In this document: piece after piece, positions 17,001 through 26,341 of the stretch | Position numbering within the stretch: position 1 is the stretch's first letter | Layout: every line of letters begins with the position of its first letter | DNA from: Natronospira bacteriovora | GTDB lineage: Bacteria > Pseudomonadota > Gammaproteobacteria > Natronospirales > Natronospiraceae | Length of the DNA stretch: 64,000 nt | Assembly: GCF_030848495.1 (NCBI RefSeq) | Contig: NZ_JAVDDT010000006.1 | Coordinates: 159,787-223,786, forward strand | Reading direction: 5' to 3' | The notes under the pieces: model-generated | Seen by the model: the letters and a program-made list of their open reading frames with translations, nothing else | Databases searched by the model: none | Told to the model about the DNA's origin: nothing | Translations under genes and position numbers: made by a program

Positions 17001-18977
17001 TTACGGTGTATCCATGCAGAAGGTGTAGTCACCGGAGCCAGTCCAGATCTCCAGGCGCCACACATAGTAGCCACTGTTGCCACTGTAGCTGATTTCGGCG
17101 GCTTCGGTCCCGCTGTTGGGCAGGGACGAGGCCACGTCACTCCAGCTACGGCCATTCCAGCGCATGAGATAGAGGTCGAAGATGGCATCATTCGGCGAAA
17201 TCAGAATGCCGTTGTGGACACCGGCCGTGGCGTAATAGTACGTACCATTGGGCTCATAGGTACTGGTGCCACGACCGCCGCTCAGGGCACCGTTGAACTC
17301 TTCGTAACCGGCCGGGCAAGCGGCCGGCTCACTGCCACCGTCGTCGCCGGAGCCATCGTGGTTGCCCACCAGACTGACACCGGAGAAGGACTCATAGGCA
17401 CGAACCATCACGTACCAGGTGCCGGCCTGCGGGTTGCTGAATTCGCAGGTTTCCTCATTGCCCCAACGGTAGGGGCGACAATCCCAGTCACTGGTGGTCG
17501 GCGGTGCACCAAAGCGCACATAAAGGTCTGCATCACCGGTGCCACCGCTGATCTGGAAGCTCAGGTTGCTGGCATTGGACGGAACCGACATGGTGAAGTG
17601 CAATTCCTGGCCAGTGCTGGCCGAGAGGTTGTTGACGGCCACGCCGTTCTGGAGCTCACCACCGGTGTCGCCACCATCATCGCCGCCGTCATCACCACCA
17701 CCGTCGTCGCCACCGCCATCACCACTGGTGATGAGACTGTACAGCAACAGGTTGGGCGAGCCAGATCCGATACTGCTCAGACGGCCCTGTGTGGCGCCGT
17801 TCAGGATGGCATTCTCCACCTGACTGCGGCTGGCACCCGGGTTCTCTGCCAGATAAAGCGCCGCGACACCCGCCACATGCGGGGCAGCCATGGAAGTACC
17901 ACTGATGGTGTTGGTGGCACTGTTGCTGGTATGCCAGGCGGCCGTGATGCTGGAGCCGGGTGCGAAGATATCCACGCAGCTGCCGAAGTTGGAGAAGTTC
18001 GAGCGACTATCGTTGCTGGTCGTGGAACCCACGGTGAATGCCTGAGACGCCCGTGCTGGCGAGACATTGCAGGCATTCTGGTTCTCGTTACCCGCTGCAA
18101 CCACCATGGTGACGCCGGCATTGGCCGCGCCATTGACGGCATCATCCAGGGAGCTGGAGGCCCCACCACCCAGGCTCATGTTGGCAACAGCCGGTGCCTG
18201 GGCATTGGCAGCCACCCAGTCGACACCGTCGATTACGCCTGACAGGGTACCGCTACCGTTGCAATCGAGAACACGGACGGCCCAGAGGGTAGCGTTCTTG
18301 GCGACGCCATACACCTGGCCACCCACGGTACCCGCAACATGCGTACCATGACCGTTACAATCCCCTGTACCACGGCCGTCATTGATGGCGGTAAACCCTG
18401 ACTGGACACGCCCACCGAATTCGTTGTGGCTGGCCCGAATCCCGGTATCCAGGATGTAGGCGTTCACGCCACTGCCGGTGTTGTCATAAGTGTAGGTATC
18501 GTTCAGCGGAAGATCACGCTGATCGATTCGATCGAGACCCCAGGTGGCCGGTGACTGGCTGTTCATCAGCTGGACGTGCCGGTCTGCCTCGATGTACGCG
18601 ATCCGCGGGTCGTTGGCCAGCATGGCCAGAGCGCGCTCTTCGGCACCCTGCCCCTGGCCCATCAAGCTGTCATCCGCACTCAGGGTAAACCCGCGCACCG
18701 CGGTGCCATAGGTCGTACCCACACGGAAACCGCTTTGGCGGGCCACCTCGCGCGCAGTGGCCGCAATGGCGTGACCGCCAACCACATTGTCATTGAGAAC
18801 CACAATGTAGCGGCCGGGAATGCGATCGGGATTATCCATTCCCTTGATGACAACAGAGCTGTCGATGCCGATGGCATTGGCCTGAAGACCGGACGCACCA
18901 GCCTGGGCCGCGCCAACCATGGCTGCCGACAAGAACAGGGCAGAGAGGCTGCCCCTGATCAAATGACGATGATTCAT
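17001..18977 (-). CDS. Secreted subtilisin-like serine protease (S8), paralogue 1
   Basis: A 658-residue secreted protease. Order: Sec signal peptide (1-26, ending AAQA), inhibitor I9 propeptide (about 55-140), S8 catalytic domain of the proteinase K type (about 145-415), an acidic Gly/Asp linker (about 419-440), a PPC-type beta domain (about 447-545), a second Gly/Asp linker, and a C-terminal beta domain bounded by two cysteines (about 555-658). The triad is Asp177 (YILDTGI), His210 (CNGHGTH) and Ser362 (GTSMAAP), with oxyanion Asn297. The ribosome site GAGGGGG is strong. A CRP-type box lies 82-97 bp upstream. The gene is a tandem duplicate of 19302-21284. It probably degrades environmental protein; the acidic linkers fit a salty medium. 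Confidence 0.96.
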   Translation of the reverse strand: MNHRHLIRGSLSALFLSAAMVGAAQAGASGLQANAIGIDSSVVIKGMDNPDRIPGRYIVVLNDNVVGGHAIAATAREVARQSGFRVGTTYGTAVRGFTLSADDSLMGQGQGAEERALAMLANDPRIAYIEADRHVQLMNSQSPATWGLDRIDQRDLPLNDTYTYDNTGSGVNAYILDTGIRASHNEFGGRVQSGFTAINDGRGTGDCNGHGTHVAGTVGGQVYGVAKNATLWAVRVLDCNGSGTLSGVIDGVDWVAANAQAPAVANMSLGGGASSSLDDAVNGAANAGVTMVVAAGNENQNACNVSPARASQAFTVGSTTSNDSRSNFSNFGSCVDIFAPGSSITAAWHTSNSATNTISGTSMAAPHVAGVAALYLAENPGASRSQVENAILNGATQGRLSSIGSGSPNLLLYSLITSGDGGGDDGGGDDGGDDGGDTGGELQNGVAVNNLSASTGQELHFTMSVPSNASNLSFQISGGTGDADLYVRFGAPPTTSDWDCRPYRWGNEETCEFSNPQAGTWYVMVRAYESFSGVSLVGNHDGSGDDGGSEPAACPAGYEEFNGALSGGRGTSTYEPNGTYYYATAGVHNGILISPNDAIFDLYLMRWNGRSWSDVASSLPNSGTEAAEISYSGNSGYYVWRLEIWTGSGDYTFCMDTP

Positions 18978-19058
18978 AAATCCCCCTCAGGATTCTCTAT
19001 ACCCCGAAACCCCCGTGGTCCGGGAATCATAAATAAAGTCGATTTCATGACCATTCGG

Positions 19059-19074
19059 CGTGAACTGCGTCACA
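19059..19074. promoter_or_regulatory. CRP/Vfr-type box ahead of subtilase 1
   Basis: CGTGAACTGCGTCACA differs from the TGTGA-N6-TCACA consensus at one position. Its centre is 90 bp upstream of the start codon at 18977. An AT-rich stretch at 19026-19037 (reads TTTATT then TATGAT on the minus strand) is placed for a -10 element, giving the box a position near -41. Confidence 0.6.
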
Positions 19075-19237
19075 TTTTTCGAAAGAAATGCGCCGAATTC
19101 AGGGAAGCTCGCATTAGTTTTTAGGCCGGGCGTACCGCGAACGCCGACAGAAACGTTCGAGGCCCGATGACGCCGGGTCAGTGCTACGGAGCGACTCGCC
19201 TTTCCCCGAGGAGATAAACGTGGCAAAGCAGTCACGC

Positions 19238-19268
19238 AAAAAAAAAGCCGCACCCCGAAGGGTGCGGC
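19238..19268 (-). terminator. Intrinsic terminator after the second subtilase
   Basis: The stem 19247-19255 with 19260-19268 and nine As on the plus strand (Ts on the minus strand) end the second subtilase transcript. Stem and loop are identical to those after the first subtilase, so the terminator was duplicated with the gene. T-rich sequence on the other side could allow weak function in both directions. Confidence 0.92.
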
Positions 19269-19301
19269 CTTTCTTTCTTTCGGCTTTACCCGGAGCCGAT
19301 C

Positions 19302-21284
19302 TTACGGCGTATCCATGCAGAAGGTGTAATCACCGGAGCCAGTCCAGATCTCCAGGCGCCACACATAGTAGCCACTGCTGCCGTCGTAGCTGATTTCAGC
19401 CACTTCGGTTCCACTATTGGGCAGGGAAGAAGCCACATCGGTCCAGCTGCTGCCATTCCAGCGCTGCAGATAGAGATCGAAGATGGCGTCATCCGGGGAC
19501 ACCAGGATGCCGTTATGGGTACCGGCGGCGCTGTAATAGTAAGTGCCATCCGGCTCGTAGGTGCTGGTACCGCGACCACCACTCAGGGCACCGGTGTACT
19601 CTTCATAGCCACTGGGGCAGGAAGTGGGATCAGAACCACCGTCATCACCACCACCATCGTCACTGGAACCGTCATGAGTGGCCGTCAGGGTCACGCCGGA
19701 GAAGGTTTCGTAGGCACGCACCATCACGTACCAGGTACCGGCCTGCGGGTTGTCGAACTCGCAGGTTTCCTCATTGCCCCAGCGATAGGGACGGCAGTCA
19801 TAGTCACTGGTAGTGGGTTCAGAACCGAATTTCACATAGAGGTCGGCATCACCCGTGCCGCCGGTGATTTCCACCGTCAGCTCAGTGGCATTGGAGGGCA
19901 CTTCAATGAAGAAATGCAGCTCTTCGCCAGTGCTGGCAGAAAGATCGGTCACCGGCTCGCCATTGGTGAGCTGGCCTTCCTCACTGCCGTCACCATTGTC
20001 GCCATCGTCACCACCGTCGTCGCCACCATCATCACCACCACCTTCGGTGATGAGCGTGTACAGCAGCTCATTGGGCGAACCGCTGCCGATGTTGCTCAGG
20101 CGGCCACTGGTGGCACCGTTGAGCATGGCGGATTCCACCTGCGCCGGGCTGGCGCCCGGGTTTTCCTGCAGATAGAGCGCGGCGCCACCGGCCACATGGG
20201 GAGCGGCCATGGAAGTACCGCTGATGGTGTTGGTGGCGGTGTTGCTGGTGTGCCAGGCGGCCGTGATGCTGGAGCCCGGAGCAAAAATGTCGACGCAGCT
20301 ACCCCAGTTGGAGAAGCTCGAGCGACTGTCGTTGTCGGCCGTTGAACCGACGGTGAACGCCTGGTCGGCGCGCGCCGGGGAATAGTTACAGGCATCGGCA
20401 CCGTCGTTACCCGCGGCCACGACCATGGTCATCCCGGCATTGGCGCCATTGTTGACCGCGTCATCGAGGGCCTGGGAGGCACCGCCACCGAGACTCAGGT
20501 TGGCCACCGCCGGGCCATTCATCTGCTGGATTGACCAGTCGATGCCATCCAGGATGGCCTGGGTGGTGGTACCACCGGAACAGCCGAAGACACGCACGGC
20601 GTACAGGGTGGCTTCCTTGGCGACACCATAGGTGGTACCGGCCGCGGAACTGGCCACGTGGGTGCCATGACCGTTGCAGTCACCGTAACCGTCACTGTCG
20701 ACGGTGTTCACACCACCAGCCACGCGGCCACCGAAATCCTGGTGGGTATAGTTGATGCCGGTATCGATGATGAACACATCCACGCCGGCACCGGTGGCGT
20801 TGTAGTTGTATTCACCGTCCAGGGGCAGATCGCGCTGGTCGACACGATCCAGGCCCCAGGTGGCGTTGGTCTGGGTATTCTGCAGCCAGATCTGACGGTC
20901 GGCTTCGATGTAGTCGACCCGGGGGTCCGATGCCAGGGCCTGCAGGTCGGCATTGGATGCCATCATGCGATCGCCGGTCTGCACCACGAAACCGCGCACG
21001 GCGGTGCTGAATTCACGAGCGACACGCATGCCGACGCTATCGGCCATGGAGCGGGCGGTGTGGGCAACACTGTGGCCGGCCATGGCATCGTCCTTGAGAA
21101 CGACGATGTAGCTGCCCGGCACGCGATCAGGATGATCAAGACCGTGAATCTTTCCAGCGGCATGATCAATGCCGATGCCGTGGGCGCCACCGAAATTCGG
21201 CTGCCCGCCATCAATGCCCGAGGCCGCGACCGGACTGGCCGCCAGCGCAAGCGCAATGGAACTTCCCAACAAGAACTTCTTCAT
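19302..21284 (-). CDS. Secreted subtilisin-like serine protease (S8), paralogue 2
   Basis: A 660-residue secreted protease with the same order as its neighbour: signal peptide (1-22, ending VAAS), I9 propeptide, S8 domain, acidic Gly/Asp linker (about 415-438), PPC domain, second linker and C-terminal domain. The triad is Asp174, His206 and Ser358, with oxyanion Asn293. The C-terminal 100 residues are nearly identical to paralogue 1, whereas the prodomains differ much more. The ATG at 21284 is the start; the TTG one codon upstream is not needed, and GGAGGG lies upstream. A perfect CRP box sits 240-255 bp upstream. Gene duplication is evident, including the terminator. Confidence 0.96.
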   Translation of the reverse strand: MKKFLLGSSIALALAASPVAASGIDGGQPNFGGAHGIGIDHAAGKIHGLDHPDRVPGSYIVVLKDDAMAGHSVAHTARSMADSVGMRVAREFSTAVRGFVVQTGDRMMASNADLQALASDPRVDYIEADRQIWLQNTQTNATWGLDRVDQRDLPLDGEYNYNATGAGVDVFIIDTGINYTHQDFGGRVAGGVNTVDSDGYGDCNGHGTHVASSAAGTTYGVAKEATLYAVRVFGCSGGTTTQAILDGIDWSIQQMNGPAVANLSLGGGASQALDDAVNNGANAGMTMVVAAGNDGADACNYSPARADQAFTVGSTADNDSRSSFSNWGSCVDIFAPGSSITAAWHTSNTATNTISGTSMAAPHVAGGAALYLQENPGASPAQVESAMLNGATSGRLSNIGSGSPNELLYTLITEGGGDDGGDDGGDDGDNGDGSEEGQLTNGEPVTDLSASTGEELHFFIEVPSNATELTVEITGGTGDADLYVKFGSEPTTSDYDCRPYRWGNEETCEFDNPQAGTWYVMVRAYETFSGVTLTATHDGSSDDGGGDDGGSDPTSCPSGYEEYTGALSGGRGTSTYEPDGTYYYSAAGTHNGILVSPDDAIFDLYLQRWNGSSWTDVASSLPNSGTEVAEISYDGSSGYYVWRLEIWTGSGDYTFCMDTP

Positions 21285-21847
21285 CAAAACCCTCCGGAAA
21301 TTTTCCGTAAGACCGCAGCCGCAAAACGGTTCATGGGTGAATGGTCAGGTATCCGCGGATACCCGGATCTTTCTCCCTCATCGACTCCCACCTCCTGGGC
21401 TCCTGCCCTGGGGTGTGCGACTTCCCTGGAGCCGACGCGACCTGCTTTGGCCACGATTTCCCGGTGAAGGCAGGCCTTCCGTTCCGGGCGACGTATTCAC
21501 CCTAGGCACTGAGGGGCTGTTTCGTTGTGATCTGGTTCACAGTTTGGGACATCGCTCGGTGACGTTCCGCAACACTATCGACAAGCCAAGAGATCGATAA
21601 GATGCTGAATAAAAAGGGGGAAATCGGCCTTACGCTTTTCTGATGTTTTTTCACAACAAAAAGACCAGAGAATTCCACCCTCGTCGGGTCTTGTTTGAGC
21701 AGGAAAGGCGTGTAGGAAAATTCTGATAGTCGTGCAGGACAGGGCCGAGACCACCTTTCAATGGCTAGGCGGGCCTGAAAGTCGGAACTAGAATGGATCC
21801 ACAACGGACATGAAATGGAATCTGGCTCTGCCAGGAGGGCAAGCAGG
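21285..21847. other. Long intergenic region upstream of subtilase 2
   Basis: About 560 bp with no convincing gene on either strand. It holds a perfect CRP-type box at 21526-21541 and, near 21590-21660, a more AT-rich stretch than its surroundings. It is the likely control region for the second subtilase and for the small gene at 21848. Short open frames here lack ribosome sites and family-like composition. Confidence 0.6.
21526..21541. promoter_or_regulatory. CRP/Vfr-type box ahead of subtilase 2
   Basis: TGTGATCTGGTTCACA is an exact TGTGA-N6-TCACA match, the binding consensus of CRP and Vfr. It lies about 245 bp upstream of the subtilase 2 start codon. I could not place a matching -10 with confidence. 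Confidence 0.7.
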
Positions 21848-22090
21848 ATGGATGCACGAGTCTACCGGGCCGAGTCCCACCGCAACCCGCAGGACTACTC
21901 CGAGGTGTCGGAGCTTCAGGTCCTGTCGGACATACAATACTTCCAGGATCAGCTGGCCGAGCTGCCGGTTGACGACGATCCCTACAATCGGGCCCGGCGC
22001 CACGTCTACGTCACTCTGCTGCAACAGCGCCGCCGCCTGCTGGCGGCAACAAGGGCGGGCCGACCGGCGGACTGGCCCGAGTTCAACTAG
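21848..22090 (+). CDS. Small hypothetical protein, charged and helical
   Basis: An 80-residue soluble protein rich in charged residues and predicted mostly helical (SELQVLSDIQYFQDQLAELP, then RRHVYVTLLQQRRRLL). No signal peptide or motif that I recognise. The start at 21848 is chosen because AGGAGGG lies eight bases upstream; a start at 21815 is possible. Two other frames are open here, but this one has the better composition and ribosome site. Function unknown. Confidence 0.55.
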   Translation: MDARVYRAESHRNPQDYSEVSELQVLSDIQYFQDQLAELPVDDDPYNRARRHVYVTLLQQRRRLLAATRAGRPADWPEFN

Positions 22091-22118
22091 GACGAAAGCC
22101 CACAGCCCCGAAAACCGT

Positions 22119-22146
22119 CGGCCCCTTACCAGGGGCCGATTCGTTT
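22119..22146. terminator. Convergent hairpin terminator
   Basis: An 8-bp stem (22119-22126 with 22131-22138) between the convergent genes ending at 22090 (+) and 22126 (-), followed by a TTTT tract on each strand a few bases out. It overlaps the stop codon of the minus-strand gene. Confidence 0.65.
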
Positions 22147-23154
22147 TCGATACCACGCTCCATCCGGTCGCTGGCACATGGCGAATCGGAAGGGTGTGCG
22201 ATCAAGACCCTCAATCCGGAATCGCAGGTCGGTGAAGACGGCACAGCGGTCGCCATCGATCACCCGCTCGCCCCAGAAATAGGGCAGGCCCGCAAACTCT
22301 CGAAAACCCTCGAATTCCGGCTGCTTCCAGGCCTGGAGGGTGAATTCCAGATCCTTGCCGAAACGCGGGTACCATTGCCATTCCAATGCCGATGGCGGCC
22401 GGAAGCTTTGCCAGTGTCGGCGGAGCACCCCGGCGTCTGCCTCCGGTCCCTGGCTGCGGCCTCGGAGAAATCCGAGGTGCGCCTCCAGGTGGCCGGTCTC
22501 CGTTTCAAGAATCAGGCGCCAGTGCAAGGGGCTGACTGGCTGGGGCATGGCATGGGCCGAGACCGGGGACTGCGGCCGCAGCGCCGCCTGCGACTCGGCC
22601 AGCTTGAGGGCGTGCAGTTTCATCACGCCCTGGAACAGCACCAGACTCACCGCCAGCCCCAGGCCGAGGCGAGCCGCCAGACGGCTGTCCCAGCGCCAGG
22701 CAAGCAAGACGCCGACCAACAGGGTCAGGGTGATCCAGGGGTCGATGATGAAGGTGGATGGGAAGGCCAGGGGATACCAGACCAGCGGGGCAAAGAGGTG
22801 GGTGCCGTAGTTGGTGATGAAATCCCCGGCAATGTGAATGCCGATACCCAGCCCGATGATGAAGGCCGCCTCACGCCAGTCACGCCGCCCACGCCAGAAA
22901 CGGGCGGCCAGCCAGCCGAGCAGCAGGGCCCAGAGGGGCAGCATGAGAATGGAATGGGTGACCCCGCGGTGAAAATTCAGGTAGGTCAGGTCATCGGCGA
23001 ACAGGCGGATGACCCAGTCGATGTCCGGAAACAGGGCGGCGCCGCCACCAAGCAGCAGTCTTTCACGGACACTGAACCGACCCTCGGCCGGCTGAGCCGG
23101 GGCCGTTGCCCGGGCGATGGCAGCGCCACTGAGCGCGTGAGTGAACGGGTCCAT
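22126..23154 (-). CDS. YdjM-like membrane-bound metal-dependent hydrolase
   Basis: A 342-residue protein. The N-terminus MDPFTHALSGAAIA and the conserved blocks LFPDIDWV and NFHRGVTHSILMLP define the YdjM/DUF457 family, annotated as membrane-bound metal-dependent hydrolases from their conserved Asp/His pattern (phospholipase-C-like). Five or so hydrophobic helices follow (residues 70-190), then a C-terminal soluble domain of about 150 residues that is longer than in YdjM. It shares a strand and close spacing with the TetR/COQ9-like gene upstream (14 bp), so they may form an operon. Substrate unknown. Confidence 0.82.
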   Translation of the reverse strand: MDPFTHALSGAAIARATAPAQPAEGRFSVRERLLLGGGAALFPDIDWVIRLFADDLTYLNFHRGVTHSILMLPLWALLLGWLAARFWRGRRDWREAAFIIGLGIGIHIAGDFITNYGTHLFAPLVWYPLAFPSTFIIDPWITLTLLVGVLLAWRWDSRLAARLGLGLAVSLVLFQGVMKLHALKLAESQAALRPQSPVSAHAMPQPVSPLHWRLILETETGHLEAHLGFLRGRSQGPEADAGVLRRHWQSFRPPSALEWQWYPRFGKDLEFTLQAWKQPEFEGFREFAGLPYFWGERVIDGDRCAVFTDLRFRIEGLDRTPFRFAMCQRPDGAWYRKRIGPW

Positions 23155-23168
23155 GCCTCAGTCTCGTT

Positions 23169-23771
23169 TCATTGTCCGGTGGATGGGGGCCGCCGGGGCC
23201 ACCAGCGCCCCAGGGCAATGGCCTGGGCGAGCCGATCGCGACACCAGTCCCGGCTGCGCTGACTGCCGTGGCTGTCATCGCCGAGCCAGACCAGCAGGGT
23301 GGAGACGAAGACGGCGGTCAGGGCCGTCTCCTCGCTCGCCCGGCGCAGGAAGGTGGCGTCGCGGCCACACAGTTCACGCATCCACTGAACACTGCGACTG
23401 ACCTGGAACAGAGTCGGGATCTGGATATGCAGGTGGCCCGGCTCCATGCGCACCTCCAGCATCTGGCGGAATGTCCGCCGGGCCGGCTGCAAGGCACCGA
23501 GCCAGGCCAGGACGCAGGCTTCGAACTGCTTGGGGAAATCCAGGGTCTGAAACGACTTGCCCCGGCAATCGGCCAGCAGGGTTTCATCGGCACGCTGCCA
23601 GAGCCAGTCCACCAGCTGTTCCTTCTCGGCCAACAGGGGCTGCAGATCCGCGAGGGTGACGCCGAGCTGCTCGGCCACGTCGAACAGGCGAACCGCCTCC
23701 CAGTGGCGATCCGCCGCCACTGCCAGGGCCGCATCCAGGATGCTGTCCCGACTGAGGGGCGCGGAGGCCAT
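23169..23771 (-). CDS. TetR/COQ9-like protein
   Basis: A 200-residue all-helical protein. The N-terminus (SRDSILDAALAVAADRHWEAVR...VAEQLGVTLADLQPLL) has the helix-turn-helix arrangement of TetR regulators. The C-terminal segment (TALTAVFVSTLLVWLGDDS...WCRDRLAQA) instead resembles COQ9, a TetR-fold lipid-binding protein of ubiquinone synthesis. I therefore leave the role open: either a regulator or a COQ9-like isoprene-lipid protein. It overlaps the upstream DUF3775 gene by one base (TGATG), which indicates co-translation. Confidence 0.65.
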   Translation of the reverse strand: MASAPLSRDSILDAALAVAADRHWEAVRLFDVAEQLGVTLADLQPLLAEKEQLVDWLWQRADETLLADCRGKSFQTLDFPKQFEACVLAWLGALQPARRTFRQMLEVRMEPGHLHIQIPTLFQVSRSVQWMRELCGRDATFLRRASEETALTAVFVSTLLVWLGDDSHGSQRSRDWCRDRLAQAIALGRWWPRRPPSTGQ

Positions 23772-24064
23772 CAGAGACGCCCCGATGCCTCCAGGATCTC
23801 CAAACCGCGGGTCAGGCTGTTGCCCAGTTCCGGATCTTCGGCGAACAGACCGGCGGTCTTTTCGTCCACCTTGAAACGGGCCTCGATCACCAGGGCCTCC
23901 CAGTGACGGGGTGACTCATCATCCCGTGCCAGCCACAGCAGTGCCTTGAGCTCTGCCAGGGCATCCCTGGACAGATCCCTCAACGCCGCGGACAGACCAT
24001 CCCTGTCGCCCGTGCCCTGGAGATCCACCAGCTGTCTAACCTGATTCAGGGTCAGCTTCTTCAT
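23771..24064 (-). CDS. DUF3775 domain protein
   Basis: A 97-residue helical protein. The arrangement LRDLSRDALAELKALLWLARDDE followed by WEALVIEARFK matches DUF3775, a small family of unknown function in proteobacteria. No signal or membrane segment. It is the first gene of a tight set (DUF3775, TetR/COQ9-like, YdjM-like) on the minus strand. Confidence 0.65.
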   Translation of the reverse strand: MKKLTLNQVRQLVDLQGTGDRDGLSAALRDLSRDALAELKALLWLARDDESPRHWEALVIEARFKVDEKTAGLFAEDPELGNSLTRGLEILEASGRL

Positions 24065-24167
24065 TCCATGACCTCGCCGTTTTCATTGTCATACCGCCCG
24101 GGTCTGTGCCCGGCTGCCTCCCTCTCCCGCAAGAATAGACCAGCCGTGGCGATGTGACATCAGGGAG

Positions 24168-26318
24168 TCACTGATTCATCAGGTGGTCATCGAACCATTC
24201 GCGGATGTGATTCAGACGTTCGATGCGCTGGCTGGGCCGGCCACCGCGGCTCAGGCCATGACTGGCCTCCGGGAAGATGACCAGCCGTGCAGTCTTGCCC
24301 TGCATGCGCAGCTGGGCATAGAACTGCTGGGTCTGCTCCAGCGGCGTGCGCCAGTCTTCCTCGCTGTGAATAAGCAGCATGGGCGTATCGACCCGATCCA
24401 CATGGGCCAGGGGGGAGCGCTGTATGTAATGCATGGGGTCTTCCCAGGGCGGGGCCGGGAACCAGCGTTCGACAAAGAACAGGTTCATGTCGGCGGTGCC
24501 GACGAAACTGTGCCAGTTCATGACCGACCGCTGGGCGGCGGCCGCCGCGAATCGGTCGGTCTGTGTGACCGTCCAGGCGGTCAGCAAGCCGCCGCCACTG
24601 CCGCCGGTCACACCCAGGCGATCGGCATCCACGTAGCCCTGCTCCAGCAACCAGTCCACGCCCGCCATGAGGTCCTTGTAGTCGTGACCGGGGTAGCGGT
24701 ACTGAATGATGTTGCCAAAGTCCTGTCCGTAGCCGGAAGAACCCCGGGGATTGGTGATCAGAACCACATAACCGGCATCGGCCAGGGTCTGGAATTCGTG
24801 AAAGAAGGTGGTGCCGTACATGGCGTGGGGCCCACCGTGGATGTAGAGAATCGCCGGATAGCTTCGGCGGGGGTCGAAATCATCGGGGCGAATGACCCAG
24901 CCCTGGATATCCTTGCCGTCAAAGGACTCATACCAGACCTCTTCGTAAGGCGCGAAGCGGCGACCCTGCAACAGGGCATCGTTGAGCGCCGTCAGGCGGT
25001 CCCAGCGCTCACGTTCCGGCAGCGAATCGCTGCCCGCCAGGTAGAGGTCAAAGGGCTGCTCGGGATTGCCCCAGAGCAGGGCAATCCGTTCTCCCGCCAG
25101 ACTGAAGGCCTGCAGGTCACCGGCCGGGTAGTCGGTGAGCAGATGCACGCCCCCCTCCCGCTCAGCCCGGGCGAGCTGGGTCTGGCCGTCCTTCGCCGTG
25201 GTGAACCACAGGCTTTCGCTGTCCGGTGCCCACTGGATGCGTCGGCCGGTTCCGGCCGGGCTGGCCATGTCGCCACTGGTGCCATCGGCAACGCTGCGGT
25301 CGTAATCACCGCTCAGTTTGCGTTCCTCGCCGCCTTCTAGCGGCATGACATAGAGCTCGCTCAGGCTGTAGCTGAGTCCCGGCTCCCGGTGCTCGTTGCC
25401 GGTAAAGGCCAGCCAGCGCCCGTCGGGGGAGACCATGGGTGTGCCCCGGTTGCGACGGCCTTCGGTCAGCTGCTCGACGTCTCCCGCCCCGGCATCGATG
25501 GTCAGGCGGTAGATGTGACTTTCGCCAAATCGCCAGTCGGCATCCTCTTCCAGCAGGCCGGAAAAGAACAGGGCATCCCCATCCGCCGACCAGGCGGGGG
25601 TGCCGAAGTCCCAGTCGCCCTGGGTGATCCGGCGCGGGCTGGCCGGCCACTCCGCCTCCGGGTCCACATCCACCAGCCAGATGTGACGGCGCTCATCGGG
25701 AAGATAGTCCGAGCGGCCATCCGCCTGATAGCGAAGGCTTTCGATCACCACCGGGGCCGGTGCCCGCTCCATGGCGGCGTCGCTGTCCAGGCCGCGGGCT
25801 TCCCGCTCGGCCGCCCGACGCTGGCGCTCCTCTTCGCGCCGGGCCTCGCGCTCTTCGGCCGTCAGGGCCCGGGACAGGAAAGCAATGCGATCACCCTGCG
25901 GGGACCAGACCGGTGTTCCGGCACCCCCTTCCAGGGCCGTCAGCTGGCGCGCTTCACCACCTGACAGGTCGAGCAACCAGATCTGGTTGCCGTCCCGGCG
26001 CGAGGACAGAAAGGCAATCGACTGCCCATCCGGTGACCAGCGCGGGCTGCGGGCGCCGGCTTCGTGGGTGGTCAGGGCCCGGTGGCGGCCGGTGCTCAGA
26101 TCCTTTATCCAGAGGTTGCTGCGATAGCGGTCGGCCGCCCGGTCCACTTCCGTTCGCACGTAGACCAGGCGCTCACCCTCCGGATCCAGCCGGGCGTCGC
26201 CCGCCCAGGTCCAGTGCCAGAGGCTTTCCGCTTCCAGTGGTCGCTGTTCATCAGGGGTGGCTGCGCAGGCGGGCAGGATGAAAAGCAGAATGCAGACGGT
26301 CAGGAAGGCACGTTGCAT
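24168..26318 (-). CDS. S9 family prolyl oligopeptidase-type peptidase (lipoprotein)
   Basis: A 716-residue serine peptidase. The signal sequence ends in a lipobox-like LPAC (Cys18), so it is probably anchored in the periplasm. Residues about 35-440 form the WD40-like beta-propeller (repeats such as WSPDGQSIAFLSS, WSPQGDRIAFLS, WSADGDALFFSG); the C-terminal 250 residues are the alpha/beta-hydrolase. The triad is Ser574 (GGSGGG), Asp655 (HSEEDWRTP) and His687 (EASHGLSR). Family members (acylaminoacyl peptidases, DPP-like) cleave dipeptides or acylated residues from oligopeptides. The GGAGAGATC ribosome site is good. It fits a peptide-processing chain with the secreted subtilases and the M13 enzyme. 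Confidence 0.94.
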   Translation of the reverse strand: MQRAFLTVCILLFILPACAATPDEQRPLEAESLWHWTWAGDARLDPEGERLVYVRTEVDRAADRYRSNLWIKDLSTGRHRALTTHEAGARSPRWSPDGQSIAFLSSRRDGNQIWLLDLSGGEARQLTALEGGAGTPVWSPQGDRIAFLSRALTAEEREARREEERQRRAAEREARGLDSDAAMERAPAPVVIESLRYQADGRSDYLPDERRHIWLVDVDPEAEWPASPRRITQGDWDFGTPAWSADGDALFFSGLLEEDADWRFGESHIYRLTIDAGAGDVEQLTEGRRNRGTPMVSPDGRWLAFTGNEHREPGLSYSLSELYVMPLEGGEERKLSGDYDRSVADGTSGDMASPAGTGRRIQWAPDSESLWFTTAKDGQTQLARAEREGGVHLLTDYPAGDLQAFSLAGERIALLWGNPEQPFDLYLAGSDSLPERERWDRLTALNDALLQGRRFAPYEEVWYESFDGKDIQGWVIRPDDFDPRRSYPAILYIHGGPHAMYGTTFFHEFQTLADAGYVVLITNPRGSSGYGQDFGNIIQYRYPGHDYKDLMAGVDWLLEQGYVDADRLGVTGGSGGGLLTAWTVTQTDRFAAAAAQRSVMNWHSFVGTADMNLFFVERWFPAPPWEDPMHYIQRSPLAHVDRVDTPMLLIHSEEDWRTPLEQTQQFYAQLRMQGKTARLVIFPEASHGLSRGGRPSQRIERLNHIREWFDDHLMNQ

Positions 26319-26341
26319 GATCTCTCCAGGTCAGGTCTGAA

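Noticed and set aside
17640..20050. Repeated DNA in the two subtilase linkers as a possible CRISPR or satellite array
   Set aside because: The repeats are in frame and encode Gly/Asp linkers; units are short and have no unique spacers.
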